DNA of 64,000 nt from Sinotaia quadrata (taxonomy: Eukaryota; Mollusca; Gastropoda; Architaenioglossa; Viviparidae), in contig CM054183.1 of NCBI GenBank assembly GCA_028829895.1, positions 16,293,975 through 16,357,974 on the forward strand. Direction: 5' to 3'. Shown one piece after another: positions 1-11,919 of this stretch; position 1 is the stretch's first letter; every line of letters begins with the position of its first letter. A model generated the notes under the pieces. It ran no database searches. It had not been told where the DNA came from and saw only the letters and a program-made list of their open reading frames with translations. The position numbers were made by a program, and so were the translations under genes.

Positions 1-99
1 TAAAATAAACACATAGATGCCTGTTGTGGGAAGGCGGAGTTTGCAAAAAAAAATATTTTGCAATCTGCAGCTCTATTTTGATTGTCTATTGCTTTATAT

Positions 100-262
100 G
101 TTTAAATAAAAGTGAAGTAGCAATAATTATACATACAATCACAAATGTTTAAATAAAAGTAGCAATAATTATACATACAATCACAAATGTTTAAATAAAA
201 GTGAAGTAGCAATAATTATACATACAATCACAAATGTTTAAATAAAAGTAGCAATAATTATA
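100..262. repeat. Minisatellite, alternating 47- and 42-bp units
   Basis: About four copies of tttaaataaaagtgaagtag plus caataattatacatacaatc; every second copy lacks gtgaa. AT-rich; no coding content. The rest of 1-780 shows nothing recognisable. Confidence 0.85.
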
Positions 263-779
263 TATCTGTTGTATCTTTAAGTGATAAGGGTTGGAGGAAA
301 TAAAACACTGTGAAATACGTGTCTGGGTCATGACAATGAAATAGATGCCTTGGGATTTTATTAGAACAATCTGTCGATGATATATATCTTCGATCATGAA
401 ATATACGTCTGTGATTGAAAAAAAAAAAATCTCTCATACTGAAATAGCTGTTTCTGGCACTAAGAACCCACTAAAAATACTAGTAACATTTCCGACAATA
501 AAATAAATGCTTGGGGAAAGCAAAACAAGTTCTCTTTGCTTACAGTGACACACCACATGTCATTTTATTTTAAAAGGTTCTATTTCCATGACCCTAATAA
601 ATTAGGTCATGTTACTTGACACTAGAGAACAATACCTAAACAACAGCAAATGAAATAAAACGAGCAGAGTATGTTTTATCAAGACACGAACAAACAATCA
701 CACATTTTATATGAACATGTAAACAGACTTTATAAAACAAAATTAGTAAATTGGTCATCTTGTACTTGTACATTATCAT

Positions 780-1870
780 CAAGTGATTTTGCATTATTTG
801 TTTTAGTGGTTGTACATTCCTGATGTGTATCGGGGGGTTGTACACTATCTGTGTCAGGTGGTTGTACATTGCTTGTGTCAAGTGGACATGTAGTTTATAT
901 GGTTGCATATAATTTGTACCAATTGATTGCATATGTCTGTGTTTGGTTGATGTATATTTTATGTCCTGTGTTGTGCGTGTGTATGCTCTGCTGCATATTT
1001 TCTGTGCCATGCTATATGTTATCAGTATCATGCCGTTATTCACTATCTTCTGGGTGTATATAATGTTTATTATGTGGCTTTCATGGTATGTATGTGATAT
1101 TTTCATGTGGCCTTTGTTTATTATCGACCATGTGGTTGCATAATTATCATATGATTACTGGTTTTGCATATCATCTCTGCCAAGAGGTTATTGTAACATG
1201 TCACATATATTACCGGTCACGTGGTTGTACATTATGTGTCATGTGGTTGTATATTATCTGTATGGCTGTGTATTGTATTGTATGTGTCGTGTAATTGTAT
1301 ATAATTGGTCGTGTGGTTGCAGTTTGTGTGTCTTATGTTGATATAAATTTGTATCTGTGTCCTGTGGCTGTTTATTAACTGTGTCAAATAGTTCTAAGAT
1401 ATGTTTCGTGTGGTTGTATATTATGTGTCATGTGATTGTATATTATGTGTCATGTGATTGTATATTATGTGTCATGTGGTTGTATATTGTGTCTCATGTG
1501 ATTTACATTATCTCAGTCATGTGATAGTATATTATATTTTACCTGGGCGCAGAGGCGTAGCTAGGATATTTTGCGCCCGGGGACGAACTATAAAATTGGC
1601 AATCCCCCTTTCCGTTTAACCCCCCTTTATTACCCTTGTTCACTTATTATAATGTAACGTTGTAAACTTCATTTTGGCGCCCCTGTACCTTTGCGCCCGG
1701 GGACATATGTACTCCCCTCCCCCCCCCTACGCCTGGGGGCTGTATATTTTCTGCACCACATGGTTGCATATTGTAGGTCAAGTGGTTGTATATTGTATGC
1801 ATCATGTGGTTTTACGTAATCTGTCATCTAGCTATGCATTATTTTCGTTGTGTGTATACATTATACGTAT
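780..1870. repeat. Degenerate GT-rich array (catgtggttgtatattatgt)
   Basis: Many diverged 20-25 bp units of tcatgtggttgtatattatg. The array is split by the MITE at 1550-1735 and ends about 110 bp before the first MMP exon. Open frames here are repeat translations. Confidence 0.75.
1550..1735. mobile_element. 186-bp inverted-repeat MITE with GCGCCCGGGG blocks
   Basis: It starts CAGAGGCGTAGCTAGG and ends CTACGCCTG, inverted with a 2-base gap. Inside, TTTGCGCCCGGGGAC occurs twice (about 1571 and 1692) with a C-run near the end. It interrupts the GTGGTTGTATATTATGTG array, which continues on both sides. No coding content; target duplication not clear. Confidence 0.7.
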
Positions 1871-1984
1871 GAAATGTCACTGTATGCTAAGTTATGTCAC
1901 ATGTTTTTAAGTAAACATTTTTTGTGTGTAAACTCCATGTGGATGTATCTGTCTATGTTAAAATGTATATGTATGATGTTGCAG

Positions 1985-2108
1985 AAATACCTTGGTCAGT
2001 TTGGTTACCTATCGGGTCCAACACTGGAGACTGGCAATCTGATGGCTGCCGATGACCTAAGCAAAGCCATTCGAGCCTTGCAAAAAATGGCCGGAATTCC
2101 GGAGACAG
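1985..2108 (+). CDS. MMP exon (first in window): N-terminal part of pro-domain
   Basis: The acceptor is ...gatgttgcag before AAATACC and the donor is ACAG|gtaagc. The exon opens at a codon boundary and encodes KYLGQFGYL (residues 1-9), the conserved start of the MMP pro-domain, followed by two helices (LSKAIRALQKMAGIPETG) of the peptidoglycan-binding-like fold. It ends with one base of a Gly codon (phase 1) and joins exon 5893-6079 exactly. It has no signal peptide, so at least one coding exon must precede it. The start codon is therefore outside the window or unrecognised. The exon is clearly more GC-rich than its surroundings. Confidence 0.9.
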
Positions 2109-2594
2109 GTAAGCAGGATGGAAAAAAAAAAAAGGAGTGAAAACATTTAGAGTCAAACAACAATAATTGGTAAGGCATAAGAGATGGAAGCAAACGGATC
2201 ACAGAGCAAATGGCTGCTTTAAGTCCCAGACATTTCTCCCATAAAATAACTGGTGGTGTAAGAAGAGCTTATCATTTGAGGATTAATCTTTCATAATTTT
2301 ATGTTGTTGGACTTATATATATCTTTGTTTATTTTCCTTTTGTTTCGTAAATCAATACTGTTAATCTAATAATAAATCCGTTGCTGTGTCGTAAATAAAG
2401 ACAGGCCAATTTATTGTCTGACGTCATTGTGAATTCTTTTATTTATTTTTTTTAAAATGTCATTGTGCCATTGGGAAGAAAGTTTGGACACAAAACTTAA
2501 TGGTGGTCGGTGTCTTTTAAAGCACCAATGTCGGTCAAAAATTGTAGTGTCTATGCGAGGATCAGTTGAACCGAAAGTTTTGAAACATCTACTC

Positions 2595-2720
2595 AAGTAT
2601 TCAATGTTCCATATTTTCTTTATTGTTATAAAGTCCTGCCTCCATTTCTTGTTGTACTGCCAAGTATTCAATGTTCCATATTTTCTTTATTGCTACAAAG
2701 TCCTGCCTCCATTCCATGTT
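2595..2720. repeat. Two-copy direct repeat of about 65 bp
   Basis: caagtattcaatgttccata with the following ttttctttattg...aaagtcctgcctcc occurs twice. Nothing else is recognisable in 2109-3120 of the intron. Confidence 0.7.
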
Positions 2721-3656
2721 TTACTGCCAACTATTCTTTCAGTGAGGATGTATGTGCTGTACTGTTACTCCCACTAAGGGAGGTAAGAAGAATATTATTT
2801 GCTATTTCTTTCTTCACTTTTTAGAATTTCGTTTATGGATGTAAAAATATTCTATTAAAGCTTCCTATGTGAAATAATATTTTTCAATAATAATTATCCG
2901 TTATTATACTTCTTCACATATTTTACATTTCTGGTCACTGCTGCACTCCCTTGTCGACATTTTCCTGTGAATGTAGTTGTAAGTTTTATCTTTATTTTAT
3001 CTCCTTTTAGTAGACAGATGTAAATATTATTAACTAGTTACACTGTCTGCAAATACAATTATCTAATTCTGTGAATGTTTCGACTGTATCTCCTTTTTCT
3101 GTATAACATTATTTTACTGCAAATTTTTGTCTGTTTTGTTATTAGTCATTTATAAGTTATTACATAACAATATTTTGTTGATTAGTAAATTATAAGATAT
3201 TACATAACAATATAAGATGGGCATTGAACATGAACACGAACAATGAACATGCTATAAAACTGTACATGTTAGAGTGTCTCATAAATTTGCAGATCCTATA
3301 TGTAAATGCAGACTTGATGAGCTGGGTGATGTCGAGAGAACTGTGTACATTTTACCAAAAGACAACAATTCCTATTAGAACTGGAAAATTATTGCAAAGG
3401 TCAACAATTTAAGCTGCATTAACACGGGGACAAAAAGAGTGAACACTTAATTTGGACTGTACTTGTTTTACATTGGTTTCTATGTTGGAGTCTCTGCATC
3501 TGGATGTCTGTACTGGAGTTTCTATTCTAACGTTTTTACACTGACTTTTGGTCGGTGTATCTAACTTCTGGCGCTGGCTAGTACTGGTTCAAGGGTGCCA
3601 TCCCATGGCCTTTACTTCTAGACTGGCCATCATTCTAGACTAAACTGTGTGACACC

Positions 3657-3860
3657 TCTCAGTCAATATCTCTGCCTGGAAATGTACACCCCTTCAGCTA
3701 CATCCGTCAGTCAGTATCTATGCCTAGAAATGTACACTCCTTGGGACTAATACCTGTCAGTCAATATCTCTGCCTAGAAATGTACACTCCTTGGGACTAA
3801 TACCTGTCAGTCAATATCTCTGTATAGAAATGTACACTCCTTGGGACTAACACTGTCTGT
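3657..3860. repeat. Tandem repeat of about 50 bp, four copies
   Basis: The unit contains gtcagtcaatatctctgcct and agaaatgtacactccttggg. A short duplication (ttataagttattacataaca) also occurs at 3145-3215. No gene is visible from 3870 to 4300. Confidence 0.75.
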
Positions 3861-4400
3861 CTAAAAGCATCGGCCAAGGAGAAGTATTATTGCCGTTGTT
3901 TTGGTTACAAACTGTTGGTGCGTCCACACCGATCACCTGTGCTTAATTTTGATGTATTTGAACTCAGCATTAGTTGATTGACTAGGCATGAGCTGACTTA
4001 CCTCAGCACGAGCTACGGTGCTATCTGCATACATGAAATGATGCACAATGTATCAATTGTCAAGATTGGTTGTATGATGAACTTTACTCTCGCAGTAAAA
4101 CAATCCCATTCTTTCCACCCACCCTTTTGTTTTTTTCACTTGTTAAATTCATCACAATCGTTCACCAGACTGTGCTCGTTCTATCCACTGTCTAGGTGTG
4201 TTTGACTGTAACTGGAGACAATCTGTCTACCCTGTGAGTCTAACTGGTGTCTGTCCACTTAGGTCATTTATTTCCTGGCACGTGCCCTAAAGCTATGGGC
4301 GCGCGAGAGTATTTGTACACCAACATTTATTTGCGTTATCATCCCCCACAACTCCCTCACCCAGCGCGAAAGCCGGAAGCGTCCCCTACATTCAATCAAT

Positions 4401-4630
4401 GCGTTATCATTCGCTCACCAACATTTATTTGCGCTATCATTCGCTCACCAACATTTATTTGCGCTATCATTCGCTCACCAACATTTATTTGCGTTATCAT
4501 TCGCTCACCAACATTTATTTGCGCTATCATTCGCTCACCAACATTTATTTGCGCTATCATTCGCTCACCAACATTTATTTGCGTTATCATTCGCTCACCA
4601 ACATTTATTTGCGCTATCATTCGCTCACCC
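4401..4630. repeat. 30-bp minisatellite, 7.7 copies, open on both strands
   Basis: The unit gcgctatcattcgctcacca + acatttattt is almost invariant, varying only at C/T in gcgC/Ttatcat. Because 30 is a multiple of 3 it reads through as YHSLTNIYLR on the plus strand and INVGERMIAQ on the minus strand. A partial copy is at 4318-4345. Confidence 0.93.
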
Positions 4631-4689
4631 ACCATTGCATCGTAGTCAAATGTTTTCAAAGGCGCCCGGGTTGATAGCCATTCTGTCAC

Positions 4690-5003
4690 AAGTTATCAAA
4701 ATGCGATAATCTCTTGCAAGTCACTTAACGTTAATAATCTCTCTCAAGTCATTAAACGCTAATAATCTCACAAGTCATCAAATGTTGATAGTCCCTCACA
4801 AGTCATCAAATGTTGATAATCCCTCACAAGTCATCAAACGCTAATAATCTCACAAGTCATCAAATGTTGATAGTCCCTCACAAGTCATCAAATGTTGATA
4901 GTCCCTCACAAGTCATCAAATGTTGATATTCCTTCACAAGTCATCAAACGTTAATAATCTCACAAGTCATCTAACATTGATAATCTCTTACAAATCGTCA
5001 CAC
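4690..5003. repeat. 28-bp minisatellite, about 11 copies
   Basis: Variants of cacaagtcatcaaatgttga + tagtccct. It follows the 30-bp array after 60 bp. From 5004 to 5890 I see only AT-rich intron with a loose agcatgtctgtct repetition at 5518-5600. Confidence 0.85.
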
Positions 5004-5892
5004 GTTTATACATTTCGTATATTCCACTTTCATATCTTCGGCTTATAATAATCTTATCACTTTAATGTCGTAGTGATATTCTTTTAAAGCAGCGTTTAAT
5101 ATCTTTTGATTGTCAAGAATAATTTTGTGACATGACATATTTTTTATCCTTTTTTTTCACGAAATAATCGACTCCATTTACATAAGTTAAAGATGGCTAT
5201 GGAAATAAGAAAGCTATAGAAATAAATACTAGTAAATGCAGTACATTTACAGTGATGCTGTCAATAATCAGTTAAGCGTTTTCTCTGGCTACGGTTGTCT
5301 TATTAAGTTCACGATAAAGAATTTAATCAATAATTAATTGATCGTGCCACCTGCGATCTGGAGACAAGAAAAAGGAAGGTAACTCTATTTTTGCTTGAGC
5401 CAAGTTACTCTGCATTTAGAGAAAAGTTAAGATTTCAATATATGAAGTAGATGTATGTTGATTTTCTGTTGCCATTATTTTTATATAATATGCACTTTTT
5501 CTCTATTATGGTGTTGTTAAGCATGTCTGTCTAGGATAGGGTGAGTAAGCATTTGTCTCTGTAATAGGGGTGATAAGCATGCCTGTCTGTGATAGTGGTG
5601 ATTAAACATATCAGTCTGGCCCATGAAATTCATGGCTCATTAAAGAGATGCATAACAATTGTCCTTGTGAGTGCTTGGCAACAGGTTTTAAGCACACACG
5701 ACCACCGTTATCGTCTTCAATCGCGCCATTCATTTCATGGCCTTATTAAAGAACTACTCAGCAGAAAGGTGAAAGCAAAATACAAGTACGAACAAGAGCC
5801 ATGAATGTGTCTTTATGGGATTGTGGATTATGGGATTTTTTCCATTCCCATTAATCAAAGCGCTAATTCTGTTTTCGTTTTCTGATCAAAAG

Positions 5893-6079
5893 GAGTCATT
5901 GACCGAAGGACCGATGAATTGATGTCAAAGCCTCGTTGTGGTAACGTGGATTCCATGATGGGTGTGGTTCAAGGTCGTTCCGACCTCGGGACGGACAACG
6001 GCTGGGAAGACCAAGTCCGAAGAACAAAGCGGTACACTGAAGCGCCGACTAAATGGGGCAAAAAAAATCTGACCTTCAG
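5893..6079 (+). CDS. MMP exon: cysteine switch and furin cleavage site
   Basis: The acceptor is ...ttctgatcaaaag with a T-rich tract before it; the donor is TTCAG|gtaagc. The exon encodes residues 42-104. Cys57 in PRCGNVD (55-61) is the cysteine switch that ligates the catalytic zinc in the zymogen; the family consensus is PRCGxPD, so Val replaces Pro here. RRTKR (84-88) is a proprotein-convertase motif (RTKR, cut after Arg88), followed by YTEAPTKWGKKNLTFR, the typical first strand of the mature catalytic domain. It ends in phase 2 (AG), and the first base of the next exon completes Arg104. The intron that follows is 32.7 kb. Confidence 0.94.
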
Positions 6080-6307
6080 GTAAGCGGATGTAGAATAATA
6101 TCTAATAGCAAATTTTAAAAACGAATAATATTAGAAAACTATCTGTCCTTCGAATCTGTGGAGTGTTTAATTTACAGCGTTTACGGAAGCATTGTTTTAT
6201 GGATTCCTGCTTGTTTTTTTTATGTCTAAAATGTGCTTGGAAGGTTTAATTAAATTCGCTGAGAAATAGCCATTAGGCCAATTCTTTGTCACTCTTTCGT
6301 TTGCTTA

Positions 6308-6905
6308 CTCTCTCTCTCTCTCTCTCTCTCGCTCACCACTTCTCTTTCTATTCCTCATTCCCCTCCACCTCTCATTGTCCCGCGCACTCTCTTTTTTCCA
6401 CCCACCCCCACCTCTCTTTCTCTCTCTCTCTCTCGCTCTCCTCTCTCCCCCTCTCTTCCTCTCTTTCTCCCCCCCCCCCTCGCTCTCCGCTTTCTTTCTT
6501 TTTTCCTCTCACGCTGGGCAGTTGCCCGGGGGCCCCAGGCTTATCTGTATATGTTGTGACTTGTTCTCAATATTATTCACCTGAGTGGTTGTGTAGGTAG
6601 GGGCCAAGTGCACTGCTTTCCCGTGGGTCTATAATGCTGTTAAGACGGCCCTGCACTCCACTTCTCTCTTTCTCACTCTCCTTCTCTCCCTCTCGTTCCC
6701 TCTTTCTCTCGATCTCCACGTCTCTCTTTTTTCTTCTCGCTCTCTCGCTCTCCACTTTTCTCTCTTTCCTTCTTTCTCTCAATTTCCACGTCTCTCTCTT
6801 TTTTCTTCTCTCTCTCGGTCTCCACTTCCCTCTTTGTCTCCATTTCTTTCTCTCCCTCCCTCTCGATCTCCACCTCTTTCTCCCTCCTCATCTCCCTCTC
6901 TCTAT
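6308..6905. repeat. CT-rich polypyrimidine tracts
   Basis: Runs of (CT)n at 6308-6332, 6418-6480 and 6660-6905 flank the truncated element at 6512-6653. Open frames on both strands here are low complexity (Ser/Leu or Arg/Glu). Confidence 0.85.
6512..6653. mobile_element. Truncated copy of the CAGKGCCATCTTAA element, inverted orientation
   Basis: Shared blocks with 30743-30900 read on the opposite strand: gctgggcagttgccc, ggggccaagtgca.tgct, cccgtgg and gttaagacggccctg. The left terminal repeat is missing where the copy meets a CT-rich tract, so one end was lost or replaced by the microsatellite. Confidence 0.7.
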
Positions 6906-7229
6906 TTTAGAAGTTTGGGAGTCCCAAGGGTGATGCAGACATGGTAGGATCCATTATGACATGCGGCAAACAATTAACGGAAATAACTCCTACAAACTCT
7001 TTCCTACAATTATTACAATAAGTAGCTTTCTGCATTGTGTGACGTGTTACATATAATACACTTTTTTCCTTGTATCAGACTTTTTTTTAAAGTACGTGTC
7101 TGTTTGAAAATTACCAACATTTTGTATTTCCTTGTGTACTGCACACACTTTTATATGAAAGTGAATGATTTCAAAATAGGATATTTTCCTAGAAATAAAT
7201 TTTCAAGCAAATACGAATTCATTGATCTG

Positions 7230-7625
7230 TCTGTCTGTCTGTCTGTCTATCTAACTATTTGCTCGTTTGTCCATCCCACCCATATTTTTTACGTACCTAC
7301 CTGCCTATCTATCCATTCATCACCTCTACCCTTCAACCTCTATCTAATTATCTTCATACAGATAAAGAGAGAGAGTTTATATATATGAAAATCAGTGGGA
7401 GGTGAAAAAGAGAGACTGAAAGAGAAAAAAGAGATAGGAAATATGTATTGATAATTTCTTTTCAAGAATGATATATTGTCCTTAATTTATGGCAAGTTGT
7501 TCGCCCCTGAACTATTTACATCCTTAAACTCATTCTGTCTCTCATTTATTCTCTCTCTTTCTTACACACACACACACACACACGCACGCACGAACGCATG
7601 CACGCACACAAATATATATTCGCGT
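7230..7625. repeat. CTGT and CA microsatellites
   Basis: (CTGT)n at about 7228-7249 and (CA)n at 7564-7585 grading into acgcacgaacgc. No gene is visible between 6910 and 8020. Confidence 0.75.
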
Positions 7626-8024
7626 ACTCACGCGGCGAAGACTGGCATTATTCTTTGCTCTCGTTACGTCAAGTGCCAGAGTTTGGAAACGAGAGCAATT
7701 TTTCAAACACGAGGAACGCGATTCACTAAACGCTTGGTGGTGGAAATAAAAACATCTACATTGTAATAGTGGGCTATTTTTAGATCCTTTCTCAAAGGTG
7801 TCAACTGATTGGCTCTTTTCTCGACACAATTTCTGACTCATGTTTTGCTTATTTATTCAGATAGGGCCTATTTGGTTTCATTTCTGGTGCTGAAGAATGG
7901 CCCCCCAAAATGCTGCGATGGTAGTTTCTATTTTTTTTTTAAATTAAAAAATGCACTGCGAATTAAAACAAAGTGAGTCACTTGGTGCATTCCGCAAACA
8001 CAAACACAAACACATATTGCCTGA

Positions 8025-8300
8025 AGTCAATCACTGCTTAATTATATAGTTTCACTCAAGAAGTATTATGAGGGCAAGATGCAGCTATCTCTTCAAGTCA
8101 ATTATTGTTTAACATAGGGTATTATGAGGGCAAGATGCAGACATCTCTTCAAGTCAATTATTGTTTAACATGGGATATTATGAGGGCAAGATGCAGACAT
8201 CTCTTCAAGTCAATTATTGTTTAACATGGGATATTATGAGGGCAAGATACAACTATCTCTTGAAGTCAATTTGTATTGCTTAGTTATAAAGTTTCACTCA
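8025..8300. repeat. About 58-bp tandem repeat, 4-5 copies
   Basis: The unit contains tattatgagggcaagatgca and cttcaagtcaattattgttt. Confidence 0.85.
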
Positions 8301-8528
8301 CAGGGTACTATTAGGGAAGATAACCTATCTCTTGAAACGTACTGACGCACACAAATTGCATGATTGAATGGATAGATGCAAATTAGATGAAGTCGGCCAC
8401 TTTATTTGTGACCATTCGACTTGTGTTGTTATTCCTGGGGGTTTGAGAGGATGGGAGGGGAGAAATGATATGCTTCTCTTTTTAAAACGTGATTTCTGTA
8501 ACTGCTTTCACTGAATCTTCTTGCACAT

Positions 8529-8529
8529 A

Positions 8530-8590
<61 letters not shown>

Positions 8591-8700
8591 CATATAAACA
8601 CACACATACATAAATAAATACATAAATGCACACACATACATAAACACATGCACATATATAAATGCACATACTCTCATGCATACATGTATACACGTACACA
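8529..8700. repeat. (CT)n then CA/TA-rich microsatellite
   Basis: (CT)n to 8586 followed by cacacatacataaacaca runs. The minus-strand open frames are simple-repeat translations. Nothing is recognisable in 8700-9120. Confidence 0.85.
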
Positions 8701-9119
8701 AACACTTAGATATACCCGCACACAAGTGACCTTTGTTTTCAGGAATCAAATGCTATTGTTTTCTTTTTATTGTTAGTATTAAATCTTCTTTGCTCTTGTT
8801 ATCTTAAACCCACATTTTGGTTAATTGTTAGCGTGACCAAGAAGTGTTGGCTGGGGGCTTTGAGCCGGAAATATGTGGATGTTATATAAGTCATAATTAA
8901 TCAAAGGGAAAGATTATGGCTGCCAATTCAAGGTAGGTTCGGCTAATTTGTCTGTTGCTATGTTAGATGAATAAGAGATCCCCAGATCGGATCTGACATA
9001 GAGATTGAAGGATAGATTAGGCAAACTGGGCTGTTATCAGTATTAGAGCTAATATAATAAATTTAACGATTAATAATTTTTAGTCTTATACTGCGAAAGG
9101 ATCATTAAATAAAACCCGT

Positions 9120-9470
9120 CACATGACATATTTCATTAGCCATAATTTTTAATACGTCAATGTGATTTCTTTTGACACTGTATTTCATTAGCCTTTTTTG
9201 TTGTTGTAATAAGTCATGTGATTTTTTGGTCTCTTCATTTCATTAGCCACTTTTTTTGTAATAAGTCAGTGTGATGATTTTTTTTTTTTGGGGGGGGGGC
9301 ACTATTTCATTAGCCACTTTTTTTGTAATAAGTCAGTGTGATGATTTTTTTTTTTTTTTTTTTTTTGGGGGGGGCACTATTTCATTAGCCACTTTTTTGT
9401 AATAAGTCAATGTGATTTTTTTTGGGGGGTGGGTGGGTGGGTGGGACACTGTATTTCATTAGCCAGTTTT
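9120..9470. repeat. Tandem repeat of about 70 bp carrying poly-T/poly-G tracts
   Basis: About five units of atttcattagccactttttt...gtaataagtcagtgtgat, each followed by a T-run and then G-run of variable length. Confidence 0.8.
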
Positions 9471-9624
9471 TGGCGGTAGTGCTAACAATTTCCAAATCAT
9501 GCATTACTATCGGCAATAACACGCTTGAACTGGAATAATCACTTTGTAAGTCTCTTTAAATCTTAAGAGCTACTGTTCTCGGTATTTTTATCACAGTAAA
9601 TCGCGTGTGGTCTTTCCTGGTTTC

Positions 9625-9772
9625 TCACTACTCAGACTCAGTAACATGGTTATAGTCTAGAAATTAAACTTTGGTTGTACTCAGACTCAGTAACATGGTT
9701 ATAGTCTAGAAATTAAACTTTCTCACTACTCAGACTCAGTAACATGGTTATAGTCTAGAAATTAAACTTTGG
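9625..9772. repeat. About 50-bp tandem repeat, three copies
   Basis: actcagactcagtaacatgg + ttatagtctagaaattaaac three times, nearly identical. No gene in 9773-10380; a short (GAGT)n at 10133-10152. Confidence 0.88.
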
Positions 9773-10390
9773 TTGCAGTGTGTATTTTTAAATTTGTCGA
9801 GAATATGAGATTGTGTCTTTAAAATAGTTTGCAGGGGGATGGGGTGCTTGGTTATTTTTTAAAATAACGCTGAAGGCTAATAATAAATATATATGTTAGC
9901 AAATATTTTCTTCTATTCTTCGTTTGCTTTAAAGCCCAAGTGTTCACTTAAAATATCAATAGACTTCTAGAAAAATTCTGTAAATTAGGTTAAAAATAAA
10001 AGTTTCTTTCTTTCTGTCTCCCATTTTATGGGATTTTTTTTTTTAAATCTCTTTTTAATATTTAATTTTTAACAAATGAGAACAATACTAACCTGAGTAG
10101 TAAAACATTTTTCTAGTAAGATTTGAAGGAGTGTGAGTGAGTGAGTGAGTGAATGAGAGAGAAGAATGAAAAAATATGTTTACAGAGAAAAGAAGACGCA
10201 GTAGTGGGGAGTAGAGGTCTGCGGTAAAGTGTAGGAAGGGTGGTTTGTTTAACAGCATTTACGGAAATCCACGGCAAAGGGGAAAAAAATCGTTCTTTCT
10301 AATTAACAGAAATCATGATAAGATGATTAATGGTAATGATTGTTTGTGTCATTGTCGACCTGGTTGTCAGCGAATTACTGCGTCAATCGA

Positions 10391-10477
10391 TTAGTGAGTG
10401 AGTGAGTGAGTGAGTGAGTGAGTGAGTGAGTGAGTGAGTGAGTGAGTGAGTGAGTGAGTGAGTGAGTGAGTGAGTGC
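10391..10477. repeat. (GAGT)n microsatellite, about 22 units
   Basis: Uninterrupted GAGT tetramers. From 10480 to 11000 is unique sequence with higher GC in 10760-10980 but no recognised gene. Confidence 0.95.
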
Positions 10478-11335
10478 ACGGGCAAAACTGACTATCAAGC
10501 AGGGGAACTAAATCGTACAAATGACTGTAACCTTACTCCAAGACCGACAAGGATTTTAAGGTGTCAGAAAGGGCCGTAACTCGGGAACCTTACAATGCTG
10601 TCAATCAGAAATATGTCGAGAAATGAAAATAGTTAAAATATTTTACAGTCTTGAAGCTAGGTTTGTCCGAATTAAGTGTTCTTTCTTTAGAGTACATGTT
10701 TTCTGGCGCTAATAAATCAAATAAATTCCGACTTATTTCCCCTGAGAAGCATAATAAGCAGTAGCTTCCAACAGCTCCCCCCCCAACCCCCCCTAGTGCA
10801 TGGAGAGACAACTCTTGTAAGCAGCCGGCGTTCCTGATTTGTCGCGCGGTGCCGTGAGGTTGGTGTGCGCAGTGAGAGGTGAGGCGCAGTTTATCAAGTG
10901 CCCTGCTTCTGAGGGGTCAAATGTCTGTGGTTGCTACTGGTTACGAGCGTTGCCCGCGCTTCACACACGCGTTTGAAACTATAACACTACCTGTGGAGTA
11001 CAGCATATGATTAAAACTTGTAGACAAGTAAGCATTGAAAGTATAGAGACAGGCAGACAGAAAGAGATAAAGAGTGGGAAAGAAAGAGGGAGGGAGAAAG
11101 AGAGGAGGAAAGAGAGAAAGATGAAGAAAGGGGGAGAGAGGAATCAAGAGAGAAACAGATGGACGGAGAGAGACAAAAGAAAGAGAAAACGGATTCCTGA
11201 TGTTATACCCTTGAGCTCGTATATCAAGAGTGACAGAAAGGAAGGGAGAAGAAAAAGAAACGAAATTTCCAATATATTCTCTATAGAAAGAGAAGGGGAA
11301 TAGAGAGAGAGAAAAGAAGTCCCGTAATAATACCA

Positions 11336-11339
11336 TAGA

Positions 11340-11408
<69 letters not shown>

Positions 11409-11442
11409 CAGAGAGAGAGACAGAGAGAGAGAGAGAGAAAAC
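11336..11442. repeat. (GA)n microsatellite within a purine-rich zone (11030-11500)
   Basis: Long GA run with a few GACA interruptions. Two related blocks (acgaattcc.aa.attata.cctagagct at about 11190 and 11440) suggest a larger duplication around it. Long minus-strand frames are Ser/Leu simple repeats. Confidence 0.9.
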
Positions 11443-11639
11443 GAATTCCCAACATTATACCCTAGAGCTAGTATATAAAGATAGGAGGTGGGAGAGAAAA
11501 CAACATTGGCAGTACTATGAGCAGCAACAATATCCACCACAACTTTAGCCAACGGATTACCGGGCTAAAGTCCGCCGTTGTCGGACAGACATATTTGCAA
11601 CTGAAAATAGGCCCCCTTCATCATCACTTTCCTTTCTAC

Positions 11640-11755
11640 TACCTTCCACCCTGTCTTTCATCATATTCAACTCTAATTCCTTCTACCCTGTCTTTCATCA
11701 TTTTCAACACTACTACCTTCCACCCTGTCTTTCATCATATTCAACTCTACCTACA
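11640..11755. repeat. About 40-bp repeat, three copies
   Basis: ctaccttccaccctgtcttt + catcatattcaactcta, diverged. Confidence 0.7.
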
Positions 11756-11919
11756 AAGGTACACCTCTTGCCAGGGGACTAAATCGATGGAAGCCGCAAA
11801 ACCCCTATCACCCAAATATCCATCCAACCAGAAAGAGAATGATAAAGAGAAAAGAAAGGAAAACGGTATACCCTAGAGCTATCACTATCACTTATACCTG
11901 TAAAGCGTTCGTCTCATGT

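Noticed and set aside
851..1294. Hydrophobic open frames as a possible signal-peptide exon for the MMP
   Set aside because: They are translations of the GTGGTTGTATATT array, have no suitable donor at a codon boundary, and do not resemble an MMP leader.
6286..6933. Overlapping open frames on both strands
   Set aside because: CT/GA simple-sequence translations.
10941..11552. 203-codon minus-strand open frame
   Set aside because: Most of it is a (CT)n translation (Ser-Leu repeats). It has no domain or splice-consistent context.
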